In this document: positions 42,058 through 55,316 of the stretch, in pieces
Layout of the letters: each line of letters opens with the position of its first letter
Position numbering within the stretch: the stretch's first letter is position 1
Assembly (NCBI GenBank): GCA_012295275.1
Contig: CM022669.1
Coordinates: 15,032,172-15,096,171 of the forward strand
Reading direction: 5' to 3'
Origin: Chrysomallon squamiferum
Taxonomy: Eukaryota > Mollusca > Gastropoda > Neomphalida > Peltospiridae
Length of the DNA stretch: 64,000 nt
Made by a program: the position numbers and the translations under genes
The notes under the pieces: model-generated
What the model was told of the DNA's origin: nothing
Databases searched by the model: none
Seen by the model: only the letters and a program-made list of their open reading frames with translations

Positions 42058-42150
42058 TAGATACATATAATAATAAGAGAAACAGGTTTCTTTCAATTAT
42101 TAATTTCTTAATATGAAAAAAATCCAAAACAAATGTAGCAATAACAACAG

Positions 42151-42190
<40 letters not shown>

Positions 42191-43087
42191 ATAATATACT
42201 ATAAAACTGATTGTAATACTTACATTACTACATGAAGCATTATATGCACGGAAAGCCCACTGTTTAATGTCTCAGCAGTGAAGTAATCTCCATTAAATTC
42301 AAAACAGTTTATATAAAAGCACAAACTACAAAACAGCCTGTCAACCTGTCTCTATCATGGAAAAACAATTTCTTTCCTTGGAATAAGAACCATACCCTTC
42401 TAACTTCTGTTCAGAGTATACACACATTCGGATAATAACATGAAATGTTTGTCTTAACGCCAGAGCTTTCCCTCCTGTTTAACCAACCACTCAGAACTAC
42501 TGTGCCGTACTGTCTTGTGTGTGCTGCCTATCAAAGCGGTCTATCTGAGTTCACTGAGCTGTGACAGCTGTAATAGAAAGACAGACAAAACCGGCACTGT
42601 TGTCATCTTGACAAGCAAAATTACATGTAGCTTACCTTGTGTGATTGTTCTGATTAAAGAAACATTATCATTGATTATTCTGTTACTTGATAAATGACAC
42701 TACCCTGTTCATTACAATCAGGTGAATTAGTCATGCGTTTAGTTGTAGACATGTAAACACATAGGCTGTTATGGATTAATAATACTGAGATAATCATAAA
42801 CCGAACACAGAGCCGAGTATAATTATAAAATACCCAGTCCAGCCGATGATAGATTATCTGTCTACAGTGAAGGCAGAAGCTGTGCCCATGAAAGGCATGC
42901 ATTAACAGATTGCTTCACAATTGTTCAGTGACAGGCCTGTGTATTACAGACTTGGAAAATAATTTTTTCTTTCCAATATCCAGCTACTGTTTAGGATAAT
43001 GATTCCCAAATATGGCTCAAATACTCAAGAGGGGATCACAATGTGAAATTATTGTAAACTATATTACTGTACTTTTTTTTTCTCTGC

Positions 43088-43131
<44 letters not shown>

Positions 43132-43619
43132 GGAGAAGAAGAAGACGACGATGAAGAAAAAGATGAAATAAATAAATAAAATTTATACTCTAGCATGCAC
43201 ACAGATCTGAAGTTAATAAAATTGTATTTCATATTTGGGAATATATGTTTGAATACATTCTAGGACTTGGACTCTCTCTCTCTCTCTCTCTCTCTCGTGA
43301 TACACTAACACTGCAGTGTTGACATAGATTAATAACAGGTGACATAAGAACATAAAACATAAAACGTAAAAATAATATAAAATAAAATAAAGTAAGTAAG
43401 TAAGTAAGTAAGTAAATAAGTAAGTAAGTAAATTGTAATAATTATTATGAAACATATATTTTAGTTTTAAAATGTTAATAATTCCAAAACAAAATATGGC
43501 AGTTATATAATCATAAAAGAAAACAGCTCACATGAAATGACAAACGTATTTCTTTACTAGAAGGAAGAATATAAAATAAAAGCACAACTTTTTTTTTATC
43601 GACTTTATAGTCATATTAT

Positions 43620-43754
43620 CGAAGGGGGGTAACTGCAACAGGCGTTGGAAATATTTATTTTTAACTTGGGGGTATACCTTTGAAATCGAGGCTGGGTACG
43701 TGGCTCTCCTGTGATGTCATAAGTTGCCATTTTGTTGACAAGCAGAAGTGAAAG
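43620..43754 (+). promoter_or_regulatory. PRRC1 promoter and 5' untranslated exon (putative)
   Basis: Less AT-rich segment upstream of PRRC1. It contains a CRE/ATF-like tgatgtcat (43711-43719) and a YY1-like gccattttg shortly after, typical of housekeeping start sites. It ends in gaag..gaaag|gtaaat, a good donor at 43754/43755. The first coding exon has an acceptor only six bases before its ATG, so an upstream untranslated exon must exist; this is the best candidate. Confidence 0.45.
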
Positions 43755-44856
43755 GTAAATGTTTGAATTCCATTTAAAGTACCTTTGTAGACAGTGCGAT
43801 CGTGCAAATAACCCATTGAAATACCTATGAAAAATAGAATTTGTTAATGCATCTAAGGTTAATTATTGTTTGCAATTTACTCCTTCCTAATAAGAGCAAA
43901 TTAAATCTTTTTACAAAAATAATCGTTTCCCTTCATCCTTGGGCCAAGGCTATGGGACAGCATCAAGATAGTTATGCCCTATTTTAGACCAATATTTAAT
44001 GGCAGAAACTTCAAAGTTAATATGTGTGTTTCCAGTTATTTTGATATCTTTAATTTATTAGTTGACAATATAAATCTGACATTATTTCCACAAGAATCAT
44101 CATATAATGTCAGTTTATCAATATGATAATTTGGTATAACTAAATTAAATTAAAATTAAAAATATCAGTAGAATGTACCAGAAGGGTTAAGAAAAACAAA
44201 AAAAGAAACTTTGAAGGTTTTCAGAGACCTGATTATAGTGGTTATAAAAATCAATTATATAAAATTATAACCATAATGGGCACAAACACATTTGTCAGTT
44301 TTGAAAAGATCTATGGATCACTTAAATATTGATAATTTGAATATGTATATGTGTATGTAGTCAGTTCAAACCTGCTTCTCTCTTACATTGGATTTCTGTA
44401 TAATCATTTTAATTTTCTATAAAATAACCAATAATCTGTTATAATTTTGCATGAAACTTAAAGTTGAAAGTTATGTTTTCATATCAATATTCAAGAATAA
44501 AAGATATTTCAGATATATATTTCAGATTTTTGAAAAAAAAATTCAAATTGTTATTAATAATGTTGTCATTTCTTCAAAACATTTGACTGTGGCGATTTAT
44601 AAACTGTATTTAAAAAAAAATGTGTACACATGTTTTGGTACTTTTCTTATTGCAAGGAACCATAACTTTGAAAAATATTTTTACAGCCATATCAGTATTT
44701 AAAATAGTTGTCAACAATAGATATATCACTATTATCAGAAAAATTAAATTTATGGTCTCTCATTAAGAAAAATTGTATTAATTTACTAATGTTAAGCTAC
44801 TATTATTTTGGATTAATAATTATTATTATAATCAAATTCTTACTTAATATTGTAAG

Positions 44857-44950
44857 GCCAGTATGATGTCAGAGTCATCAGATGAGCAGCCAGAAATTGT
44901 CACACTTGAAGAAGCACAACAGGCAGAAAAAGAAGCTTCAGAACTTTCTG
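44857..44950 (+). CDS. PRRC1: PRRC1 coding exon 1
   Basis: Acceptor ttgtaag at 44850-44856, ATG at 44863 followed at once by a second ATG. Encodes [20 protein letters not shown] and AEKEASELS; donor CTG|gtatat. Acidic N-terminus; phase 1 out. Confidence 0.9.
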
Positions 44951-46170
44951 GTATATTATATTATTAGTAGAATTATTTATCATCTCTATAGTCTATTTTT
45001 AATAAATTAATGTTGTTTGTTAACTACTTATTAATTTTTTAAAGTTGTTGACAAATTTTAAATGTTACAAAGATTTTTCCAGATTTCATTTAAAAGACAA
45101 GAGAGGATAATTTGTGTTTTTTTTCATTAACGAAAAGCACTTGAAAAAAGATATATTTAATTAATACCAAGGTGTAAATTTCAGATTTAATCTTTGAATA
45201 AGCTTTTCTTTTGATCTGACACAAGATTATTCACATTATATGAATATATTATTCCTGTAATGTATTTTTATTATTTTTAGTATTTAAATATTTATTATAG
45301 CAACACCAACAAAGGTGTCCTCACCAGCTCCTGTAGCTACACTCGGCAATGTGTCAGCTCCATCACCTCTTCCTTCCTTCCTGACAAAAACTTCCGACAC
45401 TGCTGCTGCCCAGATGGCAGTCACTCAGGTTAGTTTAGTAAAATATGTACAATTTTCACAAATAAGGTTAGCAGCAAAGGTAGACAGTTTTCAGATATAA
45501 TGGTAGCAGCAGAGATGATCAGCTATTTTCTGTGTGGAAAACCAAGCAGTCAACCGTTACAGATTTTGTTCCAGAAATATAAAACTCTTTCTGTTTTTAC
45601 TGAATTTATTTATTTGTTGTCTTTTATTAATTCAAGATACAGGCTGTACGTTTTATATCAAAGCGTTTAAATTTTGTTGTATTTGAATTTAGAGAAATCA
45701 GTAAAGATGAACTTTTACTGAATACAATGAGCTCTCAATAAAAATGTATTCAAACAATGATTTTTAATTTTTCTCCCATTTTGTATATTTGATTATCTCA
45801 AATATAATGATATCTTGGACTTGATTCCAAGACCCTGCTATGTCAAGATTTAGAGATATATGCATGTATGTATGTAAGTATGTATTTATATTAATTTAAT
45901 CAGACATTTGCTTTTGTTTCAACAGGAGACACCCATTACAAGTCCAGCAGTTCCAGAACTGTAAGAGTCTATTAGATTAGAGTGGTTTTTATTTAATTTT
46001 TTAATTTTTCCTTATTTTTATTATAATGTATTGAACTTAACTATAATCTGATTTTAATAAGTATTTTCACTGGCCTCAGTTTTAAAACCATAATGAAAAT
46101 GTATATTATTTTTTATGGTGTCTTTTCTAATATTTCCATTTATTTCAGAAAATTAAACATAATAATATTA

Positions 46171-46245
<75 letters not shown>

Positions 46246-49200
46246 GTAATAGTAATAGTAATAGTAATAATAATATTAATAATGAAGTAATATCATGTAG
46301 TTTTATGAGTTAAATGCTTGTTTTCTGTCAAGAGAGACTTGTTTTGTATCTGTCCATCATTCCATTGTGGTTTTGTTCAGGTCTTCTGCAAAACCTTCTG
46401 CCACCATTAGTGCTTCAGCTGGGGTTACCCCTATTAGCAAAGTGACAGCTAATGCACCAGGTGTGTATAATCTATCCATATTCAAAGTGTGTATTATTTG
46501 ATAAATTTTATAAACTTTTGAAAATTTTGTAAAAATGTTGTACAGAGGTTTAGTATCATTAAACATGTCATATCAATAGAAAAAAAAAATGTACCTAAAA
46601 TCCTACTGTTCAGTTCTTTAAGAAATTTTAATTTTGTTTGTATGGTCTATTGAATGTATGGAAAATTCATGGTCTGCTGGATTATTTTTAGAGTGACACA
46701 AAGGAGTTTTTCATCAATGAAAATGTACATTTTCTAGAGTTGGACATAAAATGAAAATTAGTTAATTCTTTATATGTCTCAGGTCCAATAGAAACTCCAT
46801 ATGAAGCAAGTTCATCTATACCAATCACTCAAGAGCAGATAACTAACATACCACAATCGCCAAATTCACGATCGGGTCTTTTTAGCTGGATTTCTGGAAG
46901 TAATTTTGTCAATAGAATGGTTGAAAAGACAAAGGTTTGTATGATATTTCTGCATCTCTTTGATTTTGCTTCAAGTTTCTTACTTATTGTTTCTGGTCTT
47001 ACTGTATTTTTCAGTATTAGTAAGTGCACATTTTAAAAATGTTTAAATATTTATTTATGTTTGTATGAATTCATATGCCAAAATTATTATTTTTTTTTTT
47101 CTAAACTGAATTTTTATTATTGTTCTGTTTTATGTTTCAGAGCTCTGTAGAAAGTGTAATTACTACACTAGACCCTGGAATGAAGGAAATTATTTGTAAG
47201 TATATATGCATATAATCACAACACAGAGCTTTTGTATGGATAATAATAGAGAATAAAATATATTTTTCAAACAATTTACAAGCCTTTAAATTCTTTTATA
47301 TAAAACACTTAAATGTAGTTAATTTGTGAAAATTATGTATTACGAGACAAATGCATGGTACAGATTTGTCTTGACTTCAGTATTCTTTGCAACACTGAAA
47401 TATGTTTTTATTCACATTTTTCTGTTTAAATTGTTAAAAAGATGAGATACTTTAATCTTTCTTATAATTATAAGAATGAAGGTTTTCTCCTAAAAAAATT
47501 CTCAACACAGGATCTTTTAGAGATCAAATGATTGCAATATTTACTTAATAATGAGTAACTTGTTAATGAATATCCTGGTAATAATAATCAACTAAAGAGT
47601 ATACTGCTACATCTTCTTGAAGGCAAGCAAACAACTGATATATACACACACACACACACATGGAATTAATCAGCATTGCTTAAAATAGTTATTATAATAA
47701 ACTTTATGATTAAACAGAAGTCAAGTTAATTTTTTATTTGTTATTTGTGACAGTCTTTTTTAACAAAAAGAATGATAGTAAAATAATGTTTGAATTCACT
47801 TTGCAACTGCAACTGTAATATTTAGTAAGCTATTTACTGATAGGCTGACAAATTATTTTGTCATAAACACATTTAATTTTTTTACAAAACATCAACAAAA
47901 AAAAAAAATCCCATTCTTTGCATTAGTAACTAATAAGATTTTTAAATATTTTGTTAAAGTGTTTGCTTAAGAATTGGATAATAATTATTATTTACACATG
48001 AAATACTGGTAAGGTGAATGTGTATGAATAGGTTAACTGTTATTGTTTAAATGTTATATCTGTAAAATTGATAAACGGCTGTGCTCTAAAATTTTGTAAT
48101 GTATACTTTATTGCCAGGTTGTACAGCTGTATGAAAATACAGGTGTAAAATATCTGTTACAAAAATAAAAATATATTTAAATTTTTATAATACAACATTC
48201 CTTTTCATGTTTTTCATTTGATATTAGTTTTTTGAATAATATATCTAAATGTTTTTCTTTTTTGTAATAATAGCTGTTAAACATACAAAAAATATATTAT
48301 TTAGTTTTTCAGTTGTTATGCCTGTTATTGTATTTGTACTTAAGCCAAGTGTGTACAATAGATTGAGATAGTAAGATTATAGAACATTGATATGGTTATT
48401 TAATATTCTTCTTTAATGCCTGTAATTGTTTTTGCATTCATCATTGTAAAGAACTCTCTGATTCAGCTTTTGTGTTTTACATGGTGTTCTTTAACAGTGT
48501 TATTTTAATTTGCTAGGTACTGGGGGAGACATTCAAATTGTTGTTACATCCACTAAAGAGTCAAAACTGGGTGCTGTGAGGGAAGCTTTCCAGAATATAT
48601 TTGGTCGAGCTACCGTCACTGGTAAGGTATGTTGATGACATCCTTTTCATTATTGTTTTCACCAAATCAGAGAAGGGTTCATTAGATGACACAGTGAAAA
48701 ATTGCATATTTCACAGACAAATTTTCATGACAGGTTAGATATATAAAAAAAAAAATAAGAAAAAAAAAGGAAAACAAATATTTTAATTAAAGTAGGAAAT
48801 ATTTCACTTCTATTGATTTTTTTTTACATAAAAAGTAATTATTTATATTTGTTGTGTGTGTGTGTGTGTGTTTGTGTGCATGTGAATATTTTGTTTATTT
48901 ATTATACATACACATACGAAGATGATATTCTAATACAATACTTATTCTAATAATATTTTAATAATATATATTTGTTATTGATAATGTTATTTATTGTTAA
49001 CTAATTCTGTTTAAAGAAACTTTATTTAGTCAACAGGTTTAACCAGTTGGTATGCTGATACGAAAATTATAGCTTTGTTGACATACATATATATGTACAT
49101 GCATGCATATTCACTAGTTATTAAATTATTTAAAAAATATAAATGTAATGTTGATGTTATTGTGCACTTACCTGTGTGTATATATATATAGATATATAGT

Positions 49201-51535
49201 AGTGTGTGTGTGTGTGTGTGTGTATGTGTGTGCATGTGTGGGCATGTGTGTTTGCATGTATAATATATATAATGTATATATAAAATATATATATATATAT
49301 GTGTGTTTTTCTCAGGAGAGTCAAGCCACTACAGCTGCTCAGCCTGTAGGTTTCACAGCAGGTTTAAAAGGTGCTGAAGAGAGAATACAGAATTTGAGGC
49401 AGTCAGGACAGGTTGAAGCAAACACACCTGTGGTTTCCATAGAAGGATTTATTGTGGAAATGCTTACAGACAGGTTATAAACACTTTTACATTATTACAT
49501 ATTTCGTGTGTGTATATGTGTGCGTTATGTATGTATGCAGGAATGTTACAGGGAAGTCTGTGTGTTTATATATCATTTAAATTCTATATATTAAGATGAC
49601 TTAATGTGTCCATAAAAATGCATACTATACATACTATCAGAACAAATGAGCTTTCACTAACTATAGATATAATGTAGAACGACTATAAACTTTAATTTGA
49701 TGTTTATTATAAGGATAATGTCTCTTTTCACTATTTTATAAATCTCCTTTATGTGTTTATGTAAATTATTAATGTTTGGTTTATTTTTGTACCAGATGTT
49801 GATATATATTAAAATAAAATGTATTATACACTGTTCAGGCTATTAGATATTCATGTATGTGGATATATTTTAGATTAAAAACAAACAACATAGAAGTGTA
49901 TATTTTCTGATGGAATACTTTCTATTTTGGACACTTAAAAGTCTACATTCATCTGGCTAAAATCAACCTCGCTTATAGTTTGACAGTATGATACCTGTCA
50001 CAGTGATCTACCACTAGTTTAAATATACATATAATTAAGAAAATACAGAATTACAAGCAGCATACATTGACACACACAGATACACAAAAAGTAATAAATA
50101 GCAATATGAAATAATTGGATCTGCATAATATGTATTGTAGTTAAGCACAGGTTAACATAGTAACACATTTTAATTTAATATATAATAATGGTTTGTATGT
50201 GTTTTTGTGTGTGTGTGCGTGTGTGTTCATGCATGTTCATGTGTGCATGTGCATTAGTCTATATTGTACATGTTTTCATGCACTGTTAACCACATTTTGT
50301 ATTACTTAAGAAAAACAGATACATAAATTAGTAAAATGTCTTCTTGTTATGTGCAGGTGGTATGAAATGAGCTGTATTGTTCTACAAGACCCTGGCCATA
50401 GAATAGAACTACAAACCTTCTCTCAGCCAACACCTATACCAACAGAATACATTCTAATGGCACAGGACAAGACTCCGTCAACTTATCCACTGAGGTGGGT
50501 TCAACATCTTTCTAATCTGCTTTAAGTTGTAATCAGTTCATTCAGTATATATATCCTCCTTTACCACACATCCAAGCACTGATATAATTTTGTTTTCAGG
50601 TATTGTTAAGTTTTCATTCCTTTGTTGATTCATTAAATTTTCAGTTTTGTCTGAATTAATTGTCTATTTATTTTAGATTAGCTGATTGTTGTATGACGAC
50701 TCTCTTTGTAGTTCAGTGTTTCTGTTGATTCTGGCTTCCAGTTAAAACATAATTAAATGGCAAAATAAATAATTTGATGGCTTCATTTAAACCAACTGTT
50801 ATATATATTAAAACTGAAAACCCATAAAGAATTATTCTGTTGTGGGATGGCCAATCAAACTGCAGTAATACATATTTCATGTGATATTATTATTATTTTT
50901 ATAATTATTACTATTTCTGTAGTGATAGTTTTGTTGTTGTTGTTAGTATTATTAATATTACTATTATTACTAGTACCGGTTGAAGATCCCTTATGTGTTA
51001 ATCTCTGAAATCCAAAACTTTTTCTGAGAAGCCAAAATGGTGAAAAAAGTTATTAGATTTTTTTGCATATACAGACTAGAATTCATGAACAAAACTGTTA
51101 AAAATAATCCATAAAAAAAAATCCTGCAGACTTGACTAAATAAGCTGTATATCAATGGGATTTGTGTTTAGACTTAGATCCAATTCTAGGGTGTTGTCCT
51201 TACATTCCAGAATCAAAATAATTCTGAGATCCAAAATACTTAACCTCTCCCAATGTTTTTGATAAATGATGCTCATCCTGTACTTTTATTGTTATTCCAT
51301 TTATAATTATTGTTGTTGGTCCAGTTATTATTATTATTGTTAATATCATTGTTTTAGGTGGTCTGGTCTTGCTGCAACAATAGGACAAGTGATTGAGGAG
51401 GCTCAGCCTCACATTGGCCACACTGACTGGCAGAGTGTTATGGTTGGTGTAAATCGCAGAGAGTCGCTGATGCTTGCAGCCAAAGTCCTTGCCTACATGT
51501 ACCAACAAAGACTGCCCACGTCATTCATTTCTTGA
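44863..51535 (+). CDS. PRRC1: PRRC1 orthologue, ten coding exons, 373 aa
   Basis: Joining ten exons gives 1,122 nt and 373 residues. Residues about 1-130 are a Ser/Thr/Pro-rich low-complexity arm. Residues about 138-180 carry the PRRC1 signature ([27 protein letters not shown]). Residues about 181-373 form the conserved domain: [20 protein letters not shown] matches the SxNxxKxxAVxxAF pattern of the inosine/xanthosine triphosphatase-like (DUF84) fold, followed by [36 protein letters not shown] and the C-terminal [13 protein letters not shown]1 is a cytosolic/Golgi-ER protein of animals reported to act at ER exit sites with the COPII coat. The protein is shorter than human PRRC1 (445 aa), the loss being in the Pro-rich arm. 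Confidence 0.95.
45301..45428 (+). CDS. PRRC1: PRRC1 coding exon 2
   Basis: 128 nt, acceptor tattatag, donor CAG|gttagt. Ser/Pro/Ala-rich ([20 protein letters not shown]). Confidence 0.92.
45926..45960 (+). CDS. PRRC1: PRRC1 coding exon 3 (35 nt)
   Basis: Acceptor tttcaacag, donor CT|gtaaga. Encodes [11 protein letters not shown] and a split codon; phase 2 out. Confidence 0.85.
46381..46460 (+). CDS. PRRC1: PRRC1 coding exon 4
   Basis: 80 nt, acceptor tttgttcag, donor CCAG|gtgtgt. Encodes [20 protein letters not shown] and VTANAP. Confidence 0.9.
46783..46934 (+). CDS. PRRC1: PRRC1 coding exon 5
   Basis: 152 nt, acceptor tgtctcag, donor AAG|gtttgt. Ends in the family signature [20 protein letters not shown]. 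Confidence 0.93.
47141..47195 (+). CDS. PRRC1: PRRC1 coding exon 6
   Basis: 55 nt, acceptor tgtttcag, donor ATTT|gtaagt. Encodes [18 protein letters not shown], the most conserved linker in the family. Confidence 0.94.
48517..48626 (+). CDS. PRRC1: PRRC1 coding exon 7
   Basis: 110 nt, acceptor tttgctag, donor AAG|gtatgt. Encodes [20 protein letters not shown] through FGRATVTGK, the nucleotide-binding-like first strand and helix of the domain. Confidence 0.94.
49316..49473 (+). CDS. PRRC1: PRRC1 coding exon 8
   Basis: 158 nt, acceptor tttttctcag preceded by TG and TA arrays, donor ACAG|gttata. Encodes [20 protein letters not shown] through [11 protein letters not shown]. Confidence 0.95.
50357..50494 (+). 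CDS. PRRC1: PRRC1 coding exon 9
   Basis: 138 nt, acceptor atgtgcag, donor TGAG|gtgggt. Encodes [20 protein letters not shown] through KTPSTYPL. Confidence 0.95.
51358..51535 (+). CDS. PRRC1: PRRC1 coding exon 10 with stop
   Basis: 178 nt, acceptor gttttag. Encodes [20 protein letters not shown] through [12 protein letters not shown] and ends at TGA 51533-51535. Confidence 0.95.
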
Positions 51536-53650
51536 TACTTGTTGGAACTTACAAAGAGACTGACAGTTATATTTTTCTTGGATATCATCATTTGTTGATC
51601 TGAATTATATGAGTTCCCTTTCTACCTTACCAGCTGAGGGTCTGTTTGGTTTGGAAATGTTTATTGTTATTAGATTTTTTTTTTTTTAATGATTTATTTA
51701 CTGTATATTGTTTAAAATTAATTGCTGGTATCATGCCAAGCAAATCATGTTACAAAAAAGAGTTTTGTTGAGTTGCTTGCTTGCAAGGGCATTTTATGCT
51801 GTTAATCTGAAAAACAAAGTATCTTTCTCTCCCAGTATATATATACATACACATATATATTCACTGATATTTTTCAGTTTTTATTGAATGAAATAAATAG
51901 TTTTCAGCTTAGTGTCAGCATTTAATCTAATATTTTCTGGTTTTCTGTTTATCCTTAATCCTCAAAAGAGGTGTAAATACAAACAATGTAAATTTGTTTT
52001 TCCATATTTATAAACATTCATTACCATTTTGTTATACTAATATTAATTGCTATTTCTCCAGCATAAAGAAACTAATAAAAAGATAAGAAGAAAAAACATT
52101 TAAATTTTGCATTTTTTTTCTTCTTCAATTTATTAAATATATTTAAATTATCATTTTTACAGAAATATTTTAAACTAATTGAGTTAATCCTTATTCAATG
52201 TTATTATTTTTGAAGTAATGTGGACATGCTTTGCAAGGATAATTTTGTTTTTCTTGCCAATTTGTGATTGCTGGTGTTTTCATTTTCCTTTTTTTTTTCT
52301 TTTTAAAAATGCTCACTAAAGATGTTTTCTAAAATTCTGCATATAAATAACCATTAAAATAATAGCAAGATATTGGCCACTTTAAAATATTCATTTACAG
52401 AGAACAATATTTTGGTATGCCTTTTTTTTTTTTTTGTGGTTTTGAAATGTTGCATAAATTTATAATTTGCAAACATACTAGTATTTAAAACATGTTTTGA
52501 AAGTAAATTTAAAAATGCCACAAAAAAAAAAATGTGTGTGTATATTATATATATTTGGTTAACTAAAATATCTTCAAGTTTGCCATCTATGTGCCTATGT
52601 AGTATCGCATTTCAGCATCAACTGTAGATCTTAATTCAGAGCTTCAAGAAACAAATACTCTGTTAAAATGCGAAATTTTACAGCAAACAAATGCACACAT
52701 CTCACTCGTAAATATGCAAAGTTAACTGCATGGAAAACTTATCTGGGATATAAATTCAGGTGTTGGCATTTCAGATGTTATGCATAATATTTTTATATGT
52801 GATGTAAGTAGATATGTGTTCTTTATTACAGTATGTTGAGGGTAATGACTTTTAAAATAATATTCTTAGTGCAGAAAAAACAAAAAAAACATAATAAATG
52901 CACGCAAATTAATTGCATAATATGTGTCATCATCAGTATTCAGTGAGGTGCTAGAAATGAAAAAAAGTAAAAAAAAAAAGTTTTGTGCTGTAATTAGGTT
53001 AGAAATCCAGTTTTCTTTTGTTTGTACATAATGTTAGGATATGGACACTCATTTTTGTGGCATGAATTTTAAAATGGGCCAAATTTTAAATTGCCAATTT
53101 TTATGAAATTCTTTGGAGAATATTTCCAACCCACCCACTCTTTTTTTTTTCTTTTTTTTGGCTTTAAATAAATTTGAAATAAGTTAGAAAGTTATTAATT
53201 TTAGAAAGAAACATTTAATTTTTAAATTTCTTTTTTTTAAGTTTTCATAAAAGTCATTATTTGCTAATTTTAATTGGGAAACCGTTGCCTTCATTGTAAC
53301 TTAAATATTTCTTATTAACAGTAATGGTATTATGTAGGTTTTGTGTTTAGCAAATACTGTTTAAGTGAAAATCCTTTTCTAACTATATTCTGTAAATGTG
53401 TTACATTTTCAGATATACTGAGTTTATGTAAATATTTTGTTGGTAAACAAATGTAGGTAATGTTGATGTTTATTTTGTAATATTCAAAGGTTTTCCTCTT
53501 CAGTTGTTGCTTATTCATTGCAACTTTTAAGTAAAATGGGTGCACATAACTGTTTGTAGATAGTATAATAATATAAGTTATGACTCTCTGGTGATATGGC
53601 TCTTTGCAGTTATTATTCCAAACTTGTAAATAAATGTTATTATTCATAAC
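51536..53650 (+). terminator. PRRC1 3' untranslated region and polyadenylation signals
   Basis: AT-rich non-coding sequence. AATAAA at about 51892-51897 could give a 360-nt UTR; another at 53629-53634 (gtaaataaatgtt) would give a UTR of about 2.1 kb. Long T-rich stretches suit a regulated 3' UTR. The minus-strand open frame at 53330-53647 is not convincing. Confidence 0.5.
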
Positions 53651-53689
53651 TTGTTTTTGTTATATATTTTAATAAGTTCTGTTAGTGGT

Positions 53690-53691
53690 TG

Positions 53692-53741
<50 letters not shown>

Positions 53742-54446
53742 CTGGGCAATTTTGTGACTTTTGATGGCAGTTAGACTTATGTAACAATTCTGTTTGCAAT
53801 TAGTTTTATACTCTGAATACCATATGTATCATTTGATGTTGAACAGAATGATGTCTGATACGAAAACAACATAACATTCTTATCCAAATGTGTTGTTTTG
53901 GACTTAGGAAAATATTGCGAGTTATTTCCCTTGAATTCAACAAAATGTCGAGAAAACGCACATCTGAAAAATATCAGGCGAAAAACAAGCTACCAACAGA
54001 AATTGTGACTTAGGGGTGTATGTGTTTGTATGTGGAAAGAGAGAGTGACAATTACTTTTTGTTTTATAGCACAAAAGAAAAAAAATTGCAATAAAATAAA
54101 ATAAATAATATATCTAATTAATTCACTTCTGTGTGACGAAAATGAAATCATGATGAAAAAAAAAAAAAAAACCCAAAGAACCCGAAGAAACCTGATGCTT
54201 AGGAGAGTGAAACACGCTATAGACCCCCATTAAGAAATATTTGGTAATATGGTGCATTGACAGCTATTTCGAACCTCTTTACATTATATTCTATGTCAAT
54301 ACAATGAATATAGAGATAAAACATTTTCTGCAAAAATGACAAAAAAATTAATGGGTATGTATATTTTGCTCTATATAATATATACATAAAAAAGATGAGT
54401 CAATATTAATTTACCATACACATACGGCAGGTCTCTCAACATGTCT

Positions 54447-54480
<34 letters not shown>

Positions 54481-54789
54481 CTTTTCACACATGATGAAAG
54501 GGGTAGCCACTATTGTTTGTGGCTGTCATAGTTCACGTATCTTGTTTTGTTATATTTCATTGAACACCAACACCCACACAACCACACGCAAATAACTGTA
54601 ATCAGATAATTATTTTCAAGAAAAAGAATCCTCCAGCATGTGTACTGCTGAAACTATTTCTGTTATTGCTACTACTACCTACTAATAGCACCACTATTAG
54701 AATAAGACGACGAGGAAAAGTAAATACATAAATAAATAAATAAAAAAATTAATTTGGTTACATTTCTATAAACTTTAAGAAAAGAAAAC

Positions 54790-54790
<1 letters not shown>
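53690..54790. other. Intergenic segment between PRRC1 and the prohormone pair
   Basis: (ATT)n at 53692-53740, (GT)n at about 54450-54480, otherwise AT-rich sequence with no recognised gene. Confidence 0.5.
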
Positions 54791-54857
<67 letters not shown>

Positions 54858-55074
54858 TCCGAAAACCACAAAAGAAACCGATGTGACAGAGCACAGCCTT
54901 CCTACAGCCTTACTGTTATGTTTTTCTTAAGTGAAAAATATTTCTCCAATTTGCGAAACATTAAGACGGTAGGAGACCAATTTGCTGATCGTGGCGGGAT
55001 TTTCGCATGTTTAGTCTGCTCAATATACTAAGTTCATCACGAGCTGTTTTCTTTAATGTGACCCCCCGCCATCG

Positions 55075-55166
55075 TTAACAGCAGACGACCGTCTATGGGG
55101 CTTCATTATTTCAGCGTAATGGATTACTTTAAACAAATGACTTTATGAGAACAATTAATTATGCTG
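55075..55166 (+). promoter_or_regulatory. Conserved proximal regulatory block, gene A
   Basis: About 92 bp nearly identical to 63145-63237 (inverted) although sequence on both sides has diverged. It includes gcagacgaccgtctatgggg, the homeodomain/paired-type palindrome taatggatta (55117-55126) and aattaatta (55153-55161). A YY1-like ccgccatc precedes it in both arms. Confidence 0.65.
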
Positions 55167-55208
55167 CAGCACATTTATAGTGTGGGAGAGTTCGATTATG
55201 ATTTTAAG

Positions 55209-55273
55209 TATAAAATGCAAACAGCGATATCGACAATGCATTCTGTAGCATTGCCGTCCATTAGACGACACAG
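55209..55273 (+). promoter_or_regulatory. TATA box and 5' untranslated exon, gene A
   Basis: tataaaa at 55209-55215, about 60 nt before the donor acacag|gtaggt at 55273/55274, so transcription should start near 55240 and give a short untranslated exon. The intron to 56910 is 1,637 nt. The other arm has a matching TATA and donor. Confidence 0.65.
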
Positions 55274-55316
55274 GTAGGTGATCGTTTCTAACATCAGAAT
55301 ATTATTTAAGGAATAG

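Larger units (their letters stand above)
28426..43630. other. 15-kb region without a recognised gene
   Basis: No open frame has both credible composition and splice context. It may contain early introns and 5' exons of the coiled-coil gene. It holds microsatellites (29748-29806, 31400-31590, 33600-34030, 36890-36920, 38515-38535, 41999-42054), homopolymer A/T runs, SINE-like relics and small duplications listed separately. Confidence 0.5.

Noticed and set aside
53330-53647. 105-aa minus-strand frame
   Set aside because: AT-rich sequence antisense to the PRRC1 3' region with no exon features.
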